From positions 1 to 64,000 of the forward strand of contig CAZKHJ010000010.1 in assembly GCA_964552675.1 (NCBI GenBank): 64,000 nt of DNA. The letters are read 5' to 3'. The DNA is from Sulfurimicrobium sp964552675. GTDB lineage: Bacteria; Pseudomonadota; Gammaproteobacteria; Burkholderiales; Sulfuricellaceae. Every line of letters begins with the position of its first letter. Positions within the stretch are counted from its first letter, which is position 1. A program made the translations under genes and the position numbers. This document shows, in pieces, positions 52,846-61,349 of the stretch. A model generated the notes under the pieces. The model saw nothing but the letters and a program-made list of their open reading frames with translations. It did not search any database and was not told the DNA's origin.

Positions 52846-53166
52846 TCATTCCATCTTCTTCGCCATTTCCTTCAACAACAATATTGCCTCTTCCCGCCGC
52901 GCGGCGGTCATCCCCCCAAGCAGCAATAATAGTTCTGCAATGTTCTCGTCCCGCGTGTAAAAGTACGGCGCCGGAATCTCCAGTACTGCCGCAACACGCT
53001 CCACCGTCAACAAATCCGGCACATGCTTGCCACGCTCGTACTGGTTCATGCGAGCACTCGCCGAGAACTCATCTATTCCCGCCAATATTCCCAAACGCTC
53101 TTGGGATAGCCCCGCCCGGAGCCGTGCCTCCCTCAATCGCCGTGCAATGACGGACGGTTCTTCCAT
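52846..53166 (-). CDS. XRE-family transcriptional regulator
   Basis: 106-residue protein with an HTH_3 domain (about 7-65: R-L-R-E-A-R-L-R-A-G-L-S-Q-E-R-L-G and N-Q-Y-E-R-G-K) and a short helical C-terminus. The start at 53166 faces the lipoprotein gene at 53288 across a region with two candidate operators. It probably represses itself or that neighbour. Confidence 0.85.
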   Translation of the reverse strand: MEEPSVIARRLREARLRAGLSQERLGILAGIDEFSASARMNQYERGKHVPDLLTVERVAAVLEIPAPYFYTRDENIAELLLLLGGMTAARREEAILLLKEMAKKME

Positions 53167-53193
53167 TGATCTCTTGGTCTCTATTTTGCAGGA

Positions 53194-53208
53194 CTAAGAG
53201 ATTCTTGG
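53194..53208. promoter_or_regulatory. Candidate XRE operator 1
   Basis: CTAAG-AGATT-CTTGG, a near palindrome with one mismatched arm base. Same arrangement as operator 2, 33 bases (about three helix turns) away. Confidence 0.45.
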
Positions 53209-53215
53209 TTTTTAC

Positions 53216-53244
53216 TTGACGCGACACTAAGGAATACTTAGCAT
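53216..53244 (+). promoter_or_regulatory. Candidate sigma70 promoter for the lipoprotein gene
   Basis: TTGACG (53216-53221), 17-base spacer, TAGCAT (53239-53244). The -35 matches 5 of 6 and the -10 4 of 6. Operator 2 overlaps the spacer and the -10, a layout that would allow repression. Confidence 0.5.
53227..53241. promoter_or_regulatory. Candidate XRE operator 2
   Basis: CTAAG-GAATA-CTTAG, a perfect palindrome of two 5-base arms around 5 bases, lying over the spacer and first bases of the -10. Confidence 0.5.
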
Positions 53245-53287
53245 CTCAAAATTCCATCATCATCAGAAAACAGAAAGGGAGAGGATT

Positions 53288-53680
53288 ATGAATATCAAAT
53301 CGAGATTGTTTCTCGTCGCAAGCATTGCAATTCTGGCAACGGGGTGCGCTTCGGTCGGCAATGAGCGGATGCGCGACCAGACGCAGGCCAGTGTTTCGCA
53401 AAAAATCACCGAGGGCAAGACCGGTAAAGACGAAGTTAAAGAAATGCTTGGAGACGCGACTTCAGTCAGTTTTACGGATGGCGGCAATGAAATCTGGACT
53501 TATAAACATGCACGCGCTACCCCAAAGGCGCAGAATTTCATCCCTATCGTCAATCTGTTTTCGCGAGGCGCAGACGTCAAAACAAAGGAACTGGTTATCC
53601 TTTTTGACAAGAATGGCATTGTTAACCGCTACTCCATGCGCGAAACCGATGACGAGGTGAAAAGCGGATTGGCCAATTAA
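53288..53680 (+). CDS. SmpA/BamE-like lipoprotein
   Basis: 130-residue lipoprotein with lipobox A-T-G-C at C20 and a BamE/SmpA-like domain (K-T-G-K-D-E-V-K-E-M-L-G-D-A-T). A strong AGGGAGAGG ribosome site precedes the ATG. BamE helps the outer-membrane assembly complex, but this is an accessory paralogue in an insert. Likely under the XRE operators. Confidence 0.75.
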   Translation: MNIKSRLFLVASIAILATGCASVGNERMRDQTQASVSQKITEGKTGKDEVKEMLGDATSVSFTDGGNEIWTYKHARATPKAQNFIPIVNLFSRGADVKTKELVILFDKNGIVNRYSMRETDDEVKSGLAN

Positions 53681-53788
53681 ACCGCCCCCAGCGTTACGTT
53701 ACCGCCCGCCAGTCATTCGGCGTGGTGGACGGTGACTTTGTTCTTTAAGGCTTGAGATTTCTTTCGGCCACTTATGAAGGTCTATTAC

Positions 53789-55321
53789 ATGAATAAAAAC
53801 CTGATCGCCACCTTGTTGGCTGGCGTAACTTACTCTGTATCTGGAATCGCCATGGCAGCCGAAACGCCATCGCTGACAAAAGAGCAGATTGAAAAAGTTG
53901 AGGCGGGTATTGGGAGCCGTGCGGAGAAAAGTATTTATATTTCCACCTGCGTCATGGATTTGACATGCAAAGCCGCACTTATTCAGGTTTGGGATGCAAA
54001 CGGAGGCGAAGTCGCCATGAGCCGGTTCTTGCCGCCACCAGAGAAAGTCTCCGGGCTTTTTCGCGGAACAGATATGGGTCGGCATTTGATGGAAATGAGC
54101 GCCATCAACAAGTGCTCTGCCAGTGATCCCTGCAGCGCCTTTCTCGTTGAGACCGCGAAGGCTTTGCGCGCTTTGCCACCAGATGAACTCAAGCAAGTCT
54201 ATGAAACCAAGGCAAGGGCCGAGCTTGAGCGTGCGGCAAGGAACTCGGAAACACAGATTCAGCGTAATCTTGCCGCTGGCGTAGCCAAAGCCGATATAAA
54301 TCCTCCACAAATCAAAACAACCTCGACAATTCCAGCACCAACCACAGAAAATGCGCCTGCAAGCAAGGAAGCATCTTCGGGCGAAGTCATTGACTTTGCC
54401 CGTGATCCCTATTCAAACGTGACATTTCAACTGGTAAAGCTATCCAACGGAAGCAGGGAGATCCAGCGGCGTAGCGCGGAGGGCATTAAACGCCTAGCCT
54501 CGGTTAGCGGGCGTGAAGGCAAATGGCTTATTGAACCGGACGGTGGCGCTCCCATCGAAGCCATTGATTTGCAGCTTACAAATCGCGGCTTCATTGCGGG
54601 GACGCGCAATCGCGTAATGGCGTATACGGAAGGGACAGGGCTGTCTCCCGTCCAATGGCCCACAGGATACCATTCCGCTGCCGCACAGCGTGGCGATGTA
54701 GCACAGACTGGGTATGTTTTGTTTGAGCGCGACAACGCCTCCGGCCAGAATTCTGCCGCAGGAATATTCGACATCATCAGCGATCTGGGAAATACGCTTG
54801 GCGTCAGCAAGCGAAATGATTATGTTCTGGTTGATCTTCATAGCGGCAAGAGCTACACCTTAAATGTTTCCACTGCGGGGAAGATCGTCACGACGACAAC
54901 GGGGGCATCCAATTGCCGGAAGCGTAATGCGCTGATTAACGTCTGCCAGGGCGTAGCAACGGACAGCCGCGAAAGACTTCGTGATAATTTTGGACAGAAG
55001 AATCTCCGTCATTATCTCTGGGCTATTTACTGGTTCAAAGCGCCAAGCGGAACCTATTTGATTGCGCTGGAAGACGGCCAGAGCAAGGTGACAGCCACAA
55101 AACTGGAAACCGGCGAGAAACGCATCGCCTTTTCTCGTAGCCTTGGGATTGCAGATTTTTCAGCCGTTCAAAGTGATGATGGACGTATCCAGTTGAGTGC
55201 CCGACTGGCTTTCACACCCCATAACATTGAGGATCTGGAAACAGCTTTTGCCGGTTTGCCGCTACCGGAAAGCGACAAGAAGGATACGCAGCAGAACACG
55301 GAAACAAAAAGCGCCGGGTGA
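53789..55321 (+). CDS. Unknown exported protein
   Basis: 510-residue protein with a signal peptide (cut near A-M-A-A, residues 23-24), then two Cys pairs (C-V-M-D-L-T-C and N-K-C-S-A-S-D-P-C) in the first 110 residues, a T/P/A-rich linker (about 165-200) and a beta-rich C-terminal half. No family recognised. The ATG at 53789 has AAGG at good spacing; another ATG five codons upstream has none. By eye the gene is less GC-rich than its neighbours, consistent with transfer. It follows the lipoprotein on the same strand. Confidence 0.7.
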   Translation: MNKNLIATLLAGVTYSVSGIAMAAETPSLTKEQIEKVEAGIGSRAEKSIYISTCVMDLTCKAALIQVWDANGGEVAMSRFLPPPEKVSGLFRGTDMGRHLMEMSAINKCSASDPCSAFLVETAKALRALPPDELKQVYETKARAELERAARNSETQIQRNLAAGVAKADINPPQIKTTSTIPAPTTENAPASKEASSGEVIDFARDPYSNVTFQLVKLSNGSREIQRRSAEGIKRLASVSGREGKWLIEPDGGAPIEAIDLQLTNRGFIAGTRNRVMAYTEGTGLSPVQWPTGYHSAAAQRGDVAQTGYVLFERDNASGQNSAAGIFDIISDLGNTLGVSKRNDYVLVDLHSGKSYTLNVSTAGKIVTTTTGASNCRKRNALINVCQGVATDSRERLRDNFGQKNLRHYLWAIYWFKAPSGTYLIALEDGQSKVTATKLETGEKRIAFSRSLGIADFSAVQSDDGRIQLSARLAFTPHNIEDLETAFAGLPLPESDKKDTQQNTETKSAG

Positions 55322-55668
55322 AATTGCTGATTTCAGCTTGCAGAAACAGGAAACCGGCCTGCATGTGACCGGGGATGAAGTCATCGCGGATGGGCGCGTG
55401 GTGCGATGAAAACGAGCAGAACGCACCCTCATGCCACAAGTAAGGTTCGCGCCTGCTCGCTTCTTGACCTGTAGCGACTGCGCGAGTTTTGCGGCCCAGA
55501 AACCCAACTGCGGCAAAACGGGCCGCCATCGCTATTTCCAGTGCCATTCTGGCACTGCGGCACCAAAAAGAGGCCGGTTACTGACCTTACAAGATGACCC
55601 GGTTTCAGGGAACCCAGCCTCCCGGCTGCGGTCTGCTATAATTTCCCGCCTTCATAAACGGATCTGAT
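55322..55668. other. 347-base region without a convincing gene
   Basis: Between the unknown gene and dacA. It contains an open tail ending in V-T-G-D-E-V-I-A-D-G-R-V-V-R (to 55409) that could be a gene remnant, and a strong hairpin CAGTGCCA-TTC-TGGCACTG (55539-55557). Open frames here on both strands are short and without ribosome sites. Confidence 0.6.
55539..55557. terminator. Stem-loop before dacA
   Basis: CAGTGCCA-TTC-TGGCACTG, a perfect 8-base stem with a 3-base loop. No U-run follows on either strand. It may end transcription from the insert or be part of a repeat. Confidence 0.35.
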
Positions 55669-56802
55669 ATGAAATACCTGTTGCTCGCGCTCACCGCCCT
55701 GTTCTCTGCCCTTGCCGCTGCCGAACAGGCGCTGCCGGTTCCTCCCGCCCCGCCGGTCGCCGCGCGCGCCTACCTGCTGGCTGATTTCCCCAGCGGGCGC
55801 CTGCTGGTGCAACAGGGCGTCAATGACCGGATCGAACCGGCTTCGCTCACCAAGCTGATGACGGCCTACCTCACCTTTACCGCCATCAAGCAGGGACGGC
55901 TGAAGATGGACCAGGTGCTGCCGGTTTCGGAAAAGGCCTGGCGCACCGAGGGCTCGCGCATGTTCATCGAGATGAACCGGCCAGTGACAGTCCAAGAGCT
56001 GGTCCACGGCATGATCATCCAGTCCGGCAATGATGCCTGCATCACCCTGGCAGAAGGCGTGGCGGGCAGCGAGGAAGTGTTCGCGCAGATGATGAACCAG
56101 CAGGCGGCCAGGCTGGGCATGAAGAATACCCATTACATGAACTCCACCGGCCTGCCCCACCCGCAGCACTACACCACAGCCTATGACCTGTCCCTGCTGG
56201 CGGCGGCGATCATCCGCGACTTTCCCGAGTACTACAAGTTCTACTCGATCAAGGAATACCGCTACAACAACATCACCCAGCCCAACCGCAACCGCCTGCT
56301 GTGGCTTGACCCCAGCGTGGACGGGATGAAAACCGGGCACACCGAATCCGCCGGCTTCTGTCTCATCGCCACCGCCAAACGCGACCCGATGCGCCTGATT
56401 TCGGTGGTGCTGGGCACTTCCTCCGACAGCGTGCGCGCCACCGAGAGCCAGAAGCTGCTCAATTACGGCTTCCAGTTCTTTGAAACCACCCGCGTCTATG
56501 CCGGCAACCAGACCGTCTCCACCCTGCCGGTGTGGAAGGGCAGCGCGAAAACACTCAAGGCGGGCGTCACTCAGGATCTGACCCTGACCTTGCCCAAGGG
56601 CTATTACAGCCGGGTCAAGGCCACGGTCACCAGCAAGCAGCCGCTGCTCGCGCCGATTTCCGCCGGCCAGATCGTGGGCTCCATCCAGTTCACCCTGGAT
56701 GACAAACCCCTGGCCGATTACCCGCTGGTGGCGCTGGAAAACGTGGCGATAGGCAACGTCTTTGGCCGCGCTATCGATACCGTCAAGCTATGGTTCAAAT
56801 AA
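55669..56802 (+). CDS. dacA: D-alanyl-D-alanine carboxypeptidase DacA (PBP5-type)
   Basis: 377-residue penicillin-binding protein that removes the last D-Ala from peptidoglycan stems. Signal peptide, S59-L-T-K62 (S-x-x-K), S-G-N and K-T-G motifs are present, and the C-terminus is amphipathic for membrane binding. First gene of the dacA-dat-ybeD-lipB-lipA unit; the next gene overlaps it by 13 bases. Confidence 0.96.
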   Translation: MKYLLLALTALFSALAAAEQALPVPPAPPVAARAYLLADFPSGRLLVQQGVNDRIEPASLTKLMTAYLTFTAIKQGRLKMDQVLPVSEKAWRTEGSRMFIEMNRPVTVQELVHGMIIQSGNDACITLAEGVAGSEEVFAQMMNQQAARLGMKNTHYMNSTGLPHPQHYTTAYDLSLLAAAIIRDFPEYYKFYSIKEYRYNNITQPNRNRLLWLDPSVDGMKTGHTESAGFCLIATAKRDPMRLISVVLGTSSDSVRATESQKLLNYGFQFFETTRVYAGNQTVSTLPVWKGSAKTLKAGVTQDLTLTLPKGYYSRVKATVTSKQPLLAPISAGQIVGSIQFTLDDKPLADYPLVALENVAIGNVFGRAIDTVKLWFK

Positions 56803-57653
56803 TTTACCTCAACGGCGGCTTCATGCCGCTGGAGGAAGCCCGCATTCCGGTGCTGGATCGCGGCTTCATCTTTGGTGACGGCGTGTACGAGGTGATCCCG
56901 GTCTATTCGCGTCACCCCTTCCGCCTGCAGGAACACCTGCAGCGCCTGCAGCACAGCCTGGACGGCATCCGTCTCGCCAACCCCTGCAGCGATGCGGAAT
57001 GGCGCGAACGTATCAAGGAACTGATCGCCCGCAACGAGGGCGAGGACCAGTACCTTTACCTCCACATCACCCGTGGCGTGGCCAGGCGCGACCATGCCTT
57101 CCCCAAGGACACGCTCCCCACCGTTTTCATGATGAGCAGTCCGCTGCCGCCGGCCGCCCCGGTGCTGCGGGAAAAGGGCGTGGCAGCGATCACGGCCAGC
57201 GACAACCGCTGGCTGCGCTGCGACATCAAGGCCATTTCCCTGCTGCCCAACGTCCTGCTGCGCCAGCTGGCGGTGGATGCCGGCGCGGCGGAAACCGTGA
57301 TGCTGCGCGACGGCTTCCTGAGCGAGGGTGCGGCGAGCAATATTTTCGTGGTCAGCGCTGGCATCCTGCTCGCGCCGCCCAAGAACCACCTCATGCTGCC
57401 CGGCATCACCTACGACGTGGTGCTGGAACTTGCCGCCGCAAACGGCATCCAATCACGCGTGGCACCGGTTCCGGAAGACACCCTGCGCCATGCCGATGAA
57501 ATCTGGCTGACTTCCTCCACGCGCGAGGTCCAGTCCATCACCACGCTCGACGGCAAAATGGTAGGCAACGGCAGGCCGGGCCCGCTGTTCCGCAAAATGG
57601 ACCAGTTATATCAGGACTACAAGGCGACCATCATGCGCCAGCCAAGCTTATGA
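56790..57653 (+). CDS. dat: D-amino acid aminotransferase
   Basis: 287-residue class IV PLP aminotransferase; K147 in D-I-K-A-I-S-L-L-P is the likely PLP lysine. Makes D-glutamate/D-alanine-type amino acids for cell wall, fitting its place after dacA. Stop overlaps the ybeD start by 4 bases. Confidence 0.92.
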   Translation: MVQIIYLNGGFMPLEEARIPVLDRGFIFGDGVYEVIPVYSRHPFRLQEHLQRLQHSLDGIRLANPCSDAEWRERIKELIARNEGEDQYLYLHITRGVARRDHAFPKDTLPTVFMMSSPLPPAAPVLREKGVAAITASDNRWLRCDIKAISLLPNVLLRQLAVDAGAAETVMLRDGFLSEGAASNIFVVSAGILLAPPKNHLMLPGITYDVVLELAAANGIQSRVAPVPEDTLRHADEIWLTSSTREVQSITTLDGKMVGNGRPGPLFRKMDQLYQDYKATIMRQPSL

Positions 57654-57916
57654 CCGAACCGGAAACCCTGCTGGAATTTCCCTGCGCCTTCCCGATCAAG
57701 ATCATGGGACGCATGGAAGACGCCTTCGCCGCCACCATGGTGGAAATCGTGCTGCGCCACGCGCCGGACTTCGACGCCGCAACCGTGACCATGCGGCCGA
57801 GCAGCGGCAACAAATATCTCTCCCTCACCTGTACCATCAACGCCACCTCGAAACAGCAGCTGGATGACCTGTACCGCGAGATCAGTGGACATCCGCTGGT
57901 ATTGATGGCGCTGTGA
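57650..57916 (+). CDS. ybeD: YbeD family (DUF493) protein
   Basis: 88-residue ACT-like protein with the F-P-I-K-I-M-G motif, classic partner gene of lipB. Role unclear. It overlaps both neighbours by 4 bases. Confidence 0.93.
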   Translation: MTEPETLLEFPCAFPIKIMGRMEDAFAATMVEIVLRHAPDFDAATVTMRPSSGNKYLSLTCTINATSKQQLDDLYREISGHPLVLMAL

Positions 57917-58593
57917 GGGTAAAACACCTCGGCCTGGCCGAATACCAGCCCACCTTCCACGCCATGCAGGCCTTCACTGCCGCACGCGGGCCGGACACGC
58001 CGGATGAAATCTGGCTGTTGCAGCACCCGCCGGTCTATACCCTGGGCCTGGCCGGCAAGCCGGAGCACCTGCTGCGCGACAGCGACATCCCGGTGGTGAA
58101 CATCGACCGCGGCGGCCAGATCACCTATCACGGCCCGGGCCAGGTCGTGGCCTATCTGCTGCTCGACCTGAAACGGCACGGCATCGGCGTCAAGGAGCTG
58201 GTACGGCGCATGGAGCAGGCCGTCATCGACCTGCTGGGAAAATATGGCGTCTCCGCCGCACGGCGCGACAAGGCACCGGGCGTGTATGTCGGCGATGCCA
58301 AGATCGCCGCACTAGGCCTTCGCATCAGGAACAACTGCAGCTACCACGGCCTGTGCCTCAACGTGGACATGGACCTCTCGCCTTACGCCAACATCAATCC
58401 CTGCGGCTACGCCGGGCTGCTGGTCACGCAGACGCGCGACCAGGGCATCAGCGCCGATGCGGACACGCTGGCAGAAGAACTGGCGGCCCAGTTGCTGCTG
58501 CAACTGGGCTATACTCAAAATTCGATCAACCACGAAGCACATGGAGGCCCTTCCACGCCCGCCTCCGTGTACTCCGTGCCCTCCGTGGCTTGA
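57913..58593 (+). CDS. lipB: Octanoyl-ACP:protein octanoyltransferase LipB
   Basis: 226-residue enzyme that moves octanoate from acyl carrier protein to lipoyl domains. Substrate motif R-G-G-Q-I-T-Y-H-G-P-G-Q, the catalytic lysine in A-K-I-A-A-L-G and catalytic Cys in I-N-P-C-G-Y are visible. The GTG start overlaps ybeD. The last about 20 residues (after Q-L-G-Y) are encoded by a palindromic repeat and are not part of the family. Confidence 0.95.
   Translation: MRVKHLGLAEYQPTFHAMQAFTAARGPDTPDEIWLLQHPPVYTLGLAGKPEHLLRDSDIPVVNIDRGGQITYHGPGQVVAYLLLDLKRHGIGVKELVRRMEQAVIDLLGKYGVSAARRDKAPGVYVGDAKIAALGLRIRNNCSYHGLCLNVDMDLSPYANINPCGYAGLLVTQTRDQGISADADTLAEELAAQLLLQLGYTQNSINHEAHGGPSTPASVYSVPSVA
58527..58592. 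repeat. Palindromic CTCCGTG repeat forming the lipB end
   Basis: Left arm AACCACGAAGCACATGGAGG and right arm of three 9-base units (TCCGTGTAC, TCCGTGCCC, TCCGTGGCT) form an imperfect inverted repeat. The lipB reading frame runs through it and stops at its edge. Confidence 0.7.
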
Positions 58594-58597
58594 CACA

Positions 58598-59545
58598 ATG
58601 GCAGACCCCAAACTTCACAAAGGCGCGGCCAAGACCTCGCGCATCCCGATCAAGATCGTGCCCCAGGAGCCGCTGCGCAAGCCGGCCTGGATCCGTGCCA
58701 AAATCTCCTCCGGCGGCAGGTTCGGCGAGATCAAGCAGATCCTGCGCGAAAACAGCCTGCACACGGTATGCGAGGAAGCCGCCTGCCCCAATATCGGCGA
58801 ATGCTTCAGCCATGGCACCGCCACTTTCATGATCCTGGGCGACCTGTGCACCCGGCGCTGCCCCTTCTGTGACGTCGGCCACGGCAAGCCGCTGCCCCCG
58901 GACGCCAGCGAACCGGCGCAGCTGGCGCGCACCATCGCCGCCATGAAGCTGAAATACGTGGTGATCACCAGCGTCGACCGCGACGACCTGCGCGACGGCG
59001 GGGCAGGGCATTTCGCCGCCTGCATCCAGGCCGTGCGCGCGGCCTCGCCCAATACCCGCATCGAAGTCCTGGTGCCGGATTTCCGTGGCCGCCTGGAAAG
59101 TGCGCTGGATATCCTCAGCAATGAGCCGCCCGACGTGCTCAACCACAATCTCGAAACCGTGCCGCGCCTCTACAAACAGGCCCGCCCCGGCGCCGACTAC
59201 GCCCACTCGCTGCAACTGCTGCAGGCATTCCGGCAGCGCCATCCCGCCATCCCCACCAAATCCGGCCTGATGGTCGGCCTGGGGGAAACGGACGCGGAAA
59301 TCCTCGCCGTGATGCGCGATCTGCGCGCCCACGGCGTGGACATGCTCACCATCGGCCAGTACCTGCAGCCCTCGCGCCACCACCTGCCGGTCACGCGCTT
59401 CGTGACACCGGAGCAGTTCACTGCCTTCTCCCGTGCGGCAGCGGAAATGGGTTTCAGGAACGCCGCCTGTGGACCGATGGTGCGCTCCAGCTACCATGCC
59501 GACATGCAGGCCCAGGATGTTGTCGATTCCGGCGAAGCGGTGTAA
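58598..59545 (+). CDS. lipA: Lipoyl synthase LipA
   Basis: 315-residue radical SAM enzyme that inserts sulfur into octanoyl groups. The auxiliary cluster cysteines are C58, C63, C69 and the radical SAM cluster C84-x3-C88-x2-C91. The ATG at 58598, 4 bases after the lipB stop, is chosen over a longer frame that lies inside lipB. Confidence 0.97.
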   Translation: MADPKLHKGAAKTSRIPIKIVPQEPLRKPAWIRAKISSGGRFGEIKQILRENSLHTVCEEAACPNIGECFSHGTATFMILGDLCTRRCPFCDVGHGKPLPPDASEPAQLARTIAAMKLKYVVITSVDRDDLRDGGAGHFAACIQAVRAASPNTRIEVLVPDFRGRLESALDILSNEPPDVLNHNLETVPRLYKQARPGADYAHSLQLLQAFRQRHPAIPTKSGLMVGLGETDAEILAVMRDLRAHGVDMLTIGQYLQPSRHHLPVTRFVTPEQFTAFSRAAAEMGFRNAACGPMVRSSYHADMQAQDVVDSGEAV

Positions 59546-59557
59546 TTTGCTCCTGTC

Positions 59558-59881
59558 ATGAAGCCCCGCTCGCGACCGGTATTTTTCCTGCTCCTCGCCT
59601 TTACCCTGCTGTTTGCGCAGCAGGGGGCGGCACTGCATGCGCTGTCGCATCTGGGCGAACCACGGCCCACCCAGTCGCAACAGGACAAGCAACTGCCACA
59701 TTCCCCGGCGTGCGAAAAATGTGTGCTCTATGCCGGCATGGGCAGCGCCATCACGAGCTCCGGGCTGAACCTGCCTGCCGCCGTCACTGGCTCGATACCC
59801 GACCAGGCCAGCCCTACGGCCCTGCTATTACCAACGCGCCTGCCCTTCCATTCCCGCGCGCCGCCCGGCCTCATCGTTTAA
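59558..59881 (+). CDS. DUF2946-like small exported protein
   Basis: 107-residue protein with a signal-like N-terminus, an A-L-H-A-L-S-H-L motif, a C-E-K-C pair and R-A-P-P near the end, resembling DUF2946 proteins often found in copper or metal loci. Function unknown. It precedes the outer-membrane barrel gene by 73 bases. Confidence 0.65.
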   Translation: MKPRSRPVFFLLLAFTLLFAQQGAALHALSHLGEPRPTQSQQDKQLPHSPACEKCVLYAGMGSAITSSGLNLPAAVTGSIPDQASPTALLLPTRLPFHSRAPPGLIV

Positions 59882-59954
59882 TACCTGAACAGTCACTGTC
59901 ATGGCAACCGGAACAATCCGGCTGCCGTTGTTCATTTTCTCGACGAGGCAATTC

Positions 59955-61340
59955 ATGTTTACACGCAAATTCCTTGCGGCAGGCATCACGCTTGCCCTGG
60001 CCGCGCCCTGGCCCGCCCTGGCTGCGGACAATGCCGAACTGGCGCAGATTCGCGAGCAGATCCGGCAAATGAAGGAAAGTTACGAAGCGCGCATCCTGGC
60101 CCTGGAACAGCGCCTGCAACTGGCCGAAGCCGCCAGCAACGCCCGGGACAAGCCGGAGCAGGGCGGAGAAGAAACCACGCGCACGGCAGCGCCCTTGCCG
60201 CCGGCATCAGCCAGCGCCTTCAATCCCGAGATCTCGCTGATTCTTTCCGGCGCTTACACCCGCTTGTCGCAAGACCCGGCCAATTACCGCATTGGCGGGT
60301 TCCTGCCCAATGGCGGCAAAATCGGGCCAGGAGCGCGCGGCTTCAGCCTGGCGGAATCTGAACTGGTCGCCGCCGCCAATATCGACCCCTATCTGCGCGG
60401 CCAGTTCACCCTCGCCCTCACCCCGGAAGACACCGTCAGCGTGGAAGAGGCCTACATCCAGACCCTGGAGCTGGGCAACGGCTTCACCGCCAGGGCCGGG
60501 CGTTTCAAGTCGGGTATTGGCTATCTCAACGAGCAGCATGCCCATGCCTGGGATTTCGTCGATGCGCCACTGGCGTATCAGGCCTTCTTCGGCGGGCAAT
60601 TCGCAGATGACGGCGTGCAGCTCAAATGGCTGGCGCCCACCGACACTTTCCTTGAACTCGGCACAGAAATGGGCCGGGGCCGCAATTTCCCCGCCAGCGA
60701 GCGCGACGGAAACGGCATCGGCGCAGCGACCCTGTTCGCCCATCTCGGCGGCGACATGGGCAACAGCCACAGCTGGCGCGCAGGACTGTCCTATCTGCAC
60801 GCCTCGCCACGAAATCGGGCGTACACCGCCAGCGACCAGCGCGGAATGGAAGTGGAAAACAGCTTCAGCGGCAGCAGCCACCTGGCCATGGCGGATTTCG
60901 TCTGGAAATGGGCGCCCCACGGCAATCCGGCACAAACCAATTTCAAGCTGCAGGGCGAATATTTCCGCAGCCGCGAGAACGGCAGTCTGAGCTATGACAA
61001 CAGCGCCATTTCGGCGGGAACCCGCGCCGACCGCTACACAGCGGCGCAATCTGGCTGGTACCTGCAGGGCGTCTATCAGTTCATGCCGCGCTGGCGGGTA
61101 GGCCTGCGGCACGACCGGCTGGACTCCGGCAGCGTGGACTACGCATCAAACGCAGCCACTCTGGAACAAAACCCATTCAACCCCATCAGAAACAGCCTGA
61201 TGCTCGACTACAGCCCGAGCGAGTATTCGCGCCTGCGCCTGCAGTTCGCCCGGGATCAGTCGCGCCCGGATGCCAGCGACCAGCAGATGGTCCTGCAGTA
61301 CCTGATGAGCCTGGGCGCCCATGGCGCTCACAAATTCTAG
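59955..61340 (+). CDS. Outer-membrane beta-barrel protein with N-terminal coiled coil
   Basis: 461-residue protein: signal peptide (cut after A-L-A, residue 22), a short coiled coil (about 27-60, with Q-I-R-E-Q-I-R-Q-M) and a porin-like barrel to the end, closing in Phe. Coiled-coil porins of this build can be anchored to peptidoglycan. It directly precedes the metal ABC genes, so metal uptake across the outer membrane is a possibility. GAGG precedes the ATG at 59955, which is preferred over an upstream ATG. Confidence 0.75.
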   Translation: MFTRKFLAAGITLALAAPWPALAADNAELAQIREQIRQMKESYEARILALEQRLQLAEAASNARDKPEQGGEETTRTAAPLPPASASAFNPEISLILSGAYTRLSQDPANYRIGGFLPNGGKIGPGARGFSLAESELVAAANIDPYLRGQFTLALTPEDTVSVEEAYIQTLELGNGFTARAGRFKSGIGYLNEQHAHAWDFVDAPLAYQAFFGGQFADDGVQLKWLAPTDTFLELGTEMGRGRNFPASERDGNGIGAATLFAHLGGDMGNSHSWRAGLSYLHASPRNRAYTASDQRGMEVENSFSGSSHLAMADFVWKWAPHGNPAQTNFKLQGEYFRSRENGSLSYDNSAISAGTRADRYTAAQSGWYLQGVYQFMPRWRVGLRHDRLDSGSVDYASNAATLEQNPFNPIRNSLMLDYSPSEYSRLRLQFARDQSRPDASDQQMVLQYLMSLGAHGAHKF

Positions 61341-61349
61341 GGAGCCACC

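Noticed and set aside
55431..55667. 78-residue open frame before dacA
   Set aside because: No ribosome site, no family and overlaps a strong hairpin; not supported as a gene.
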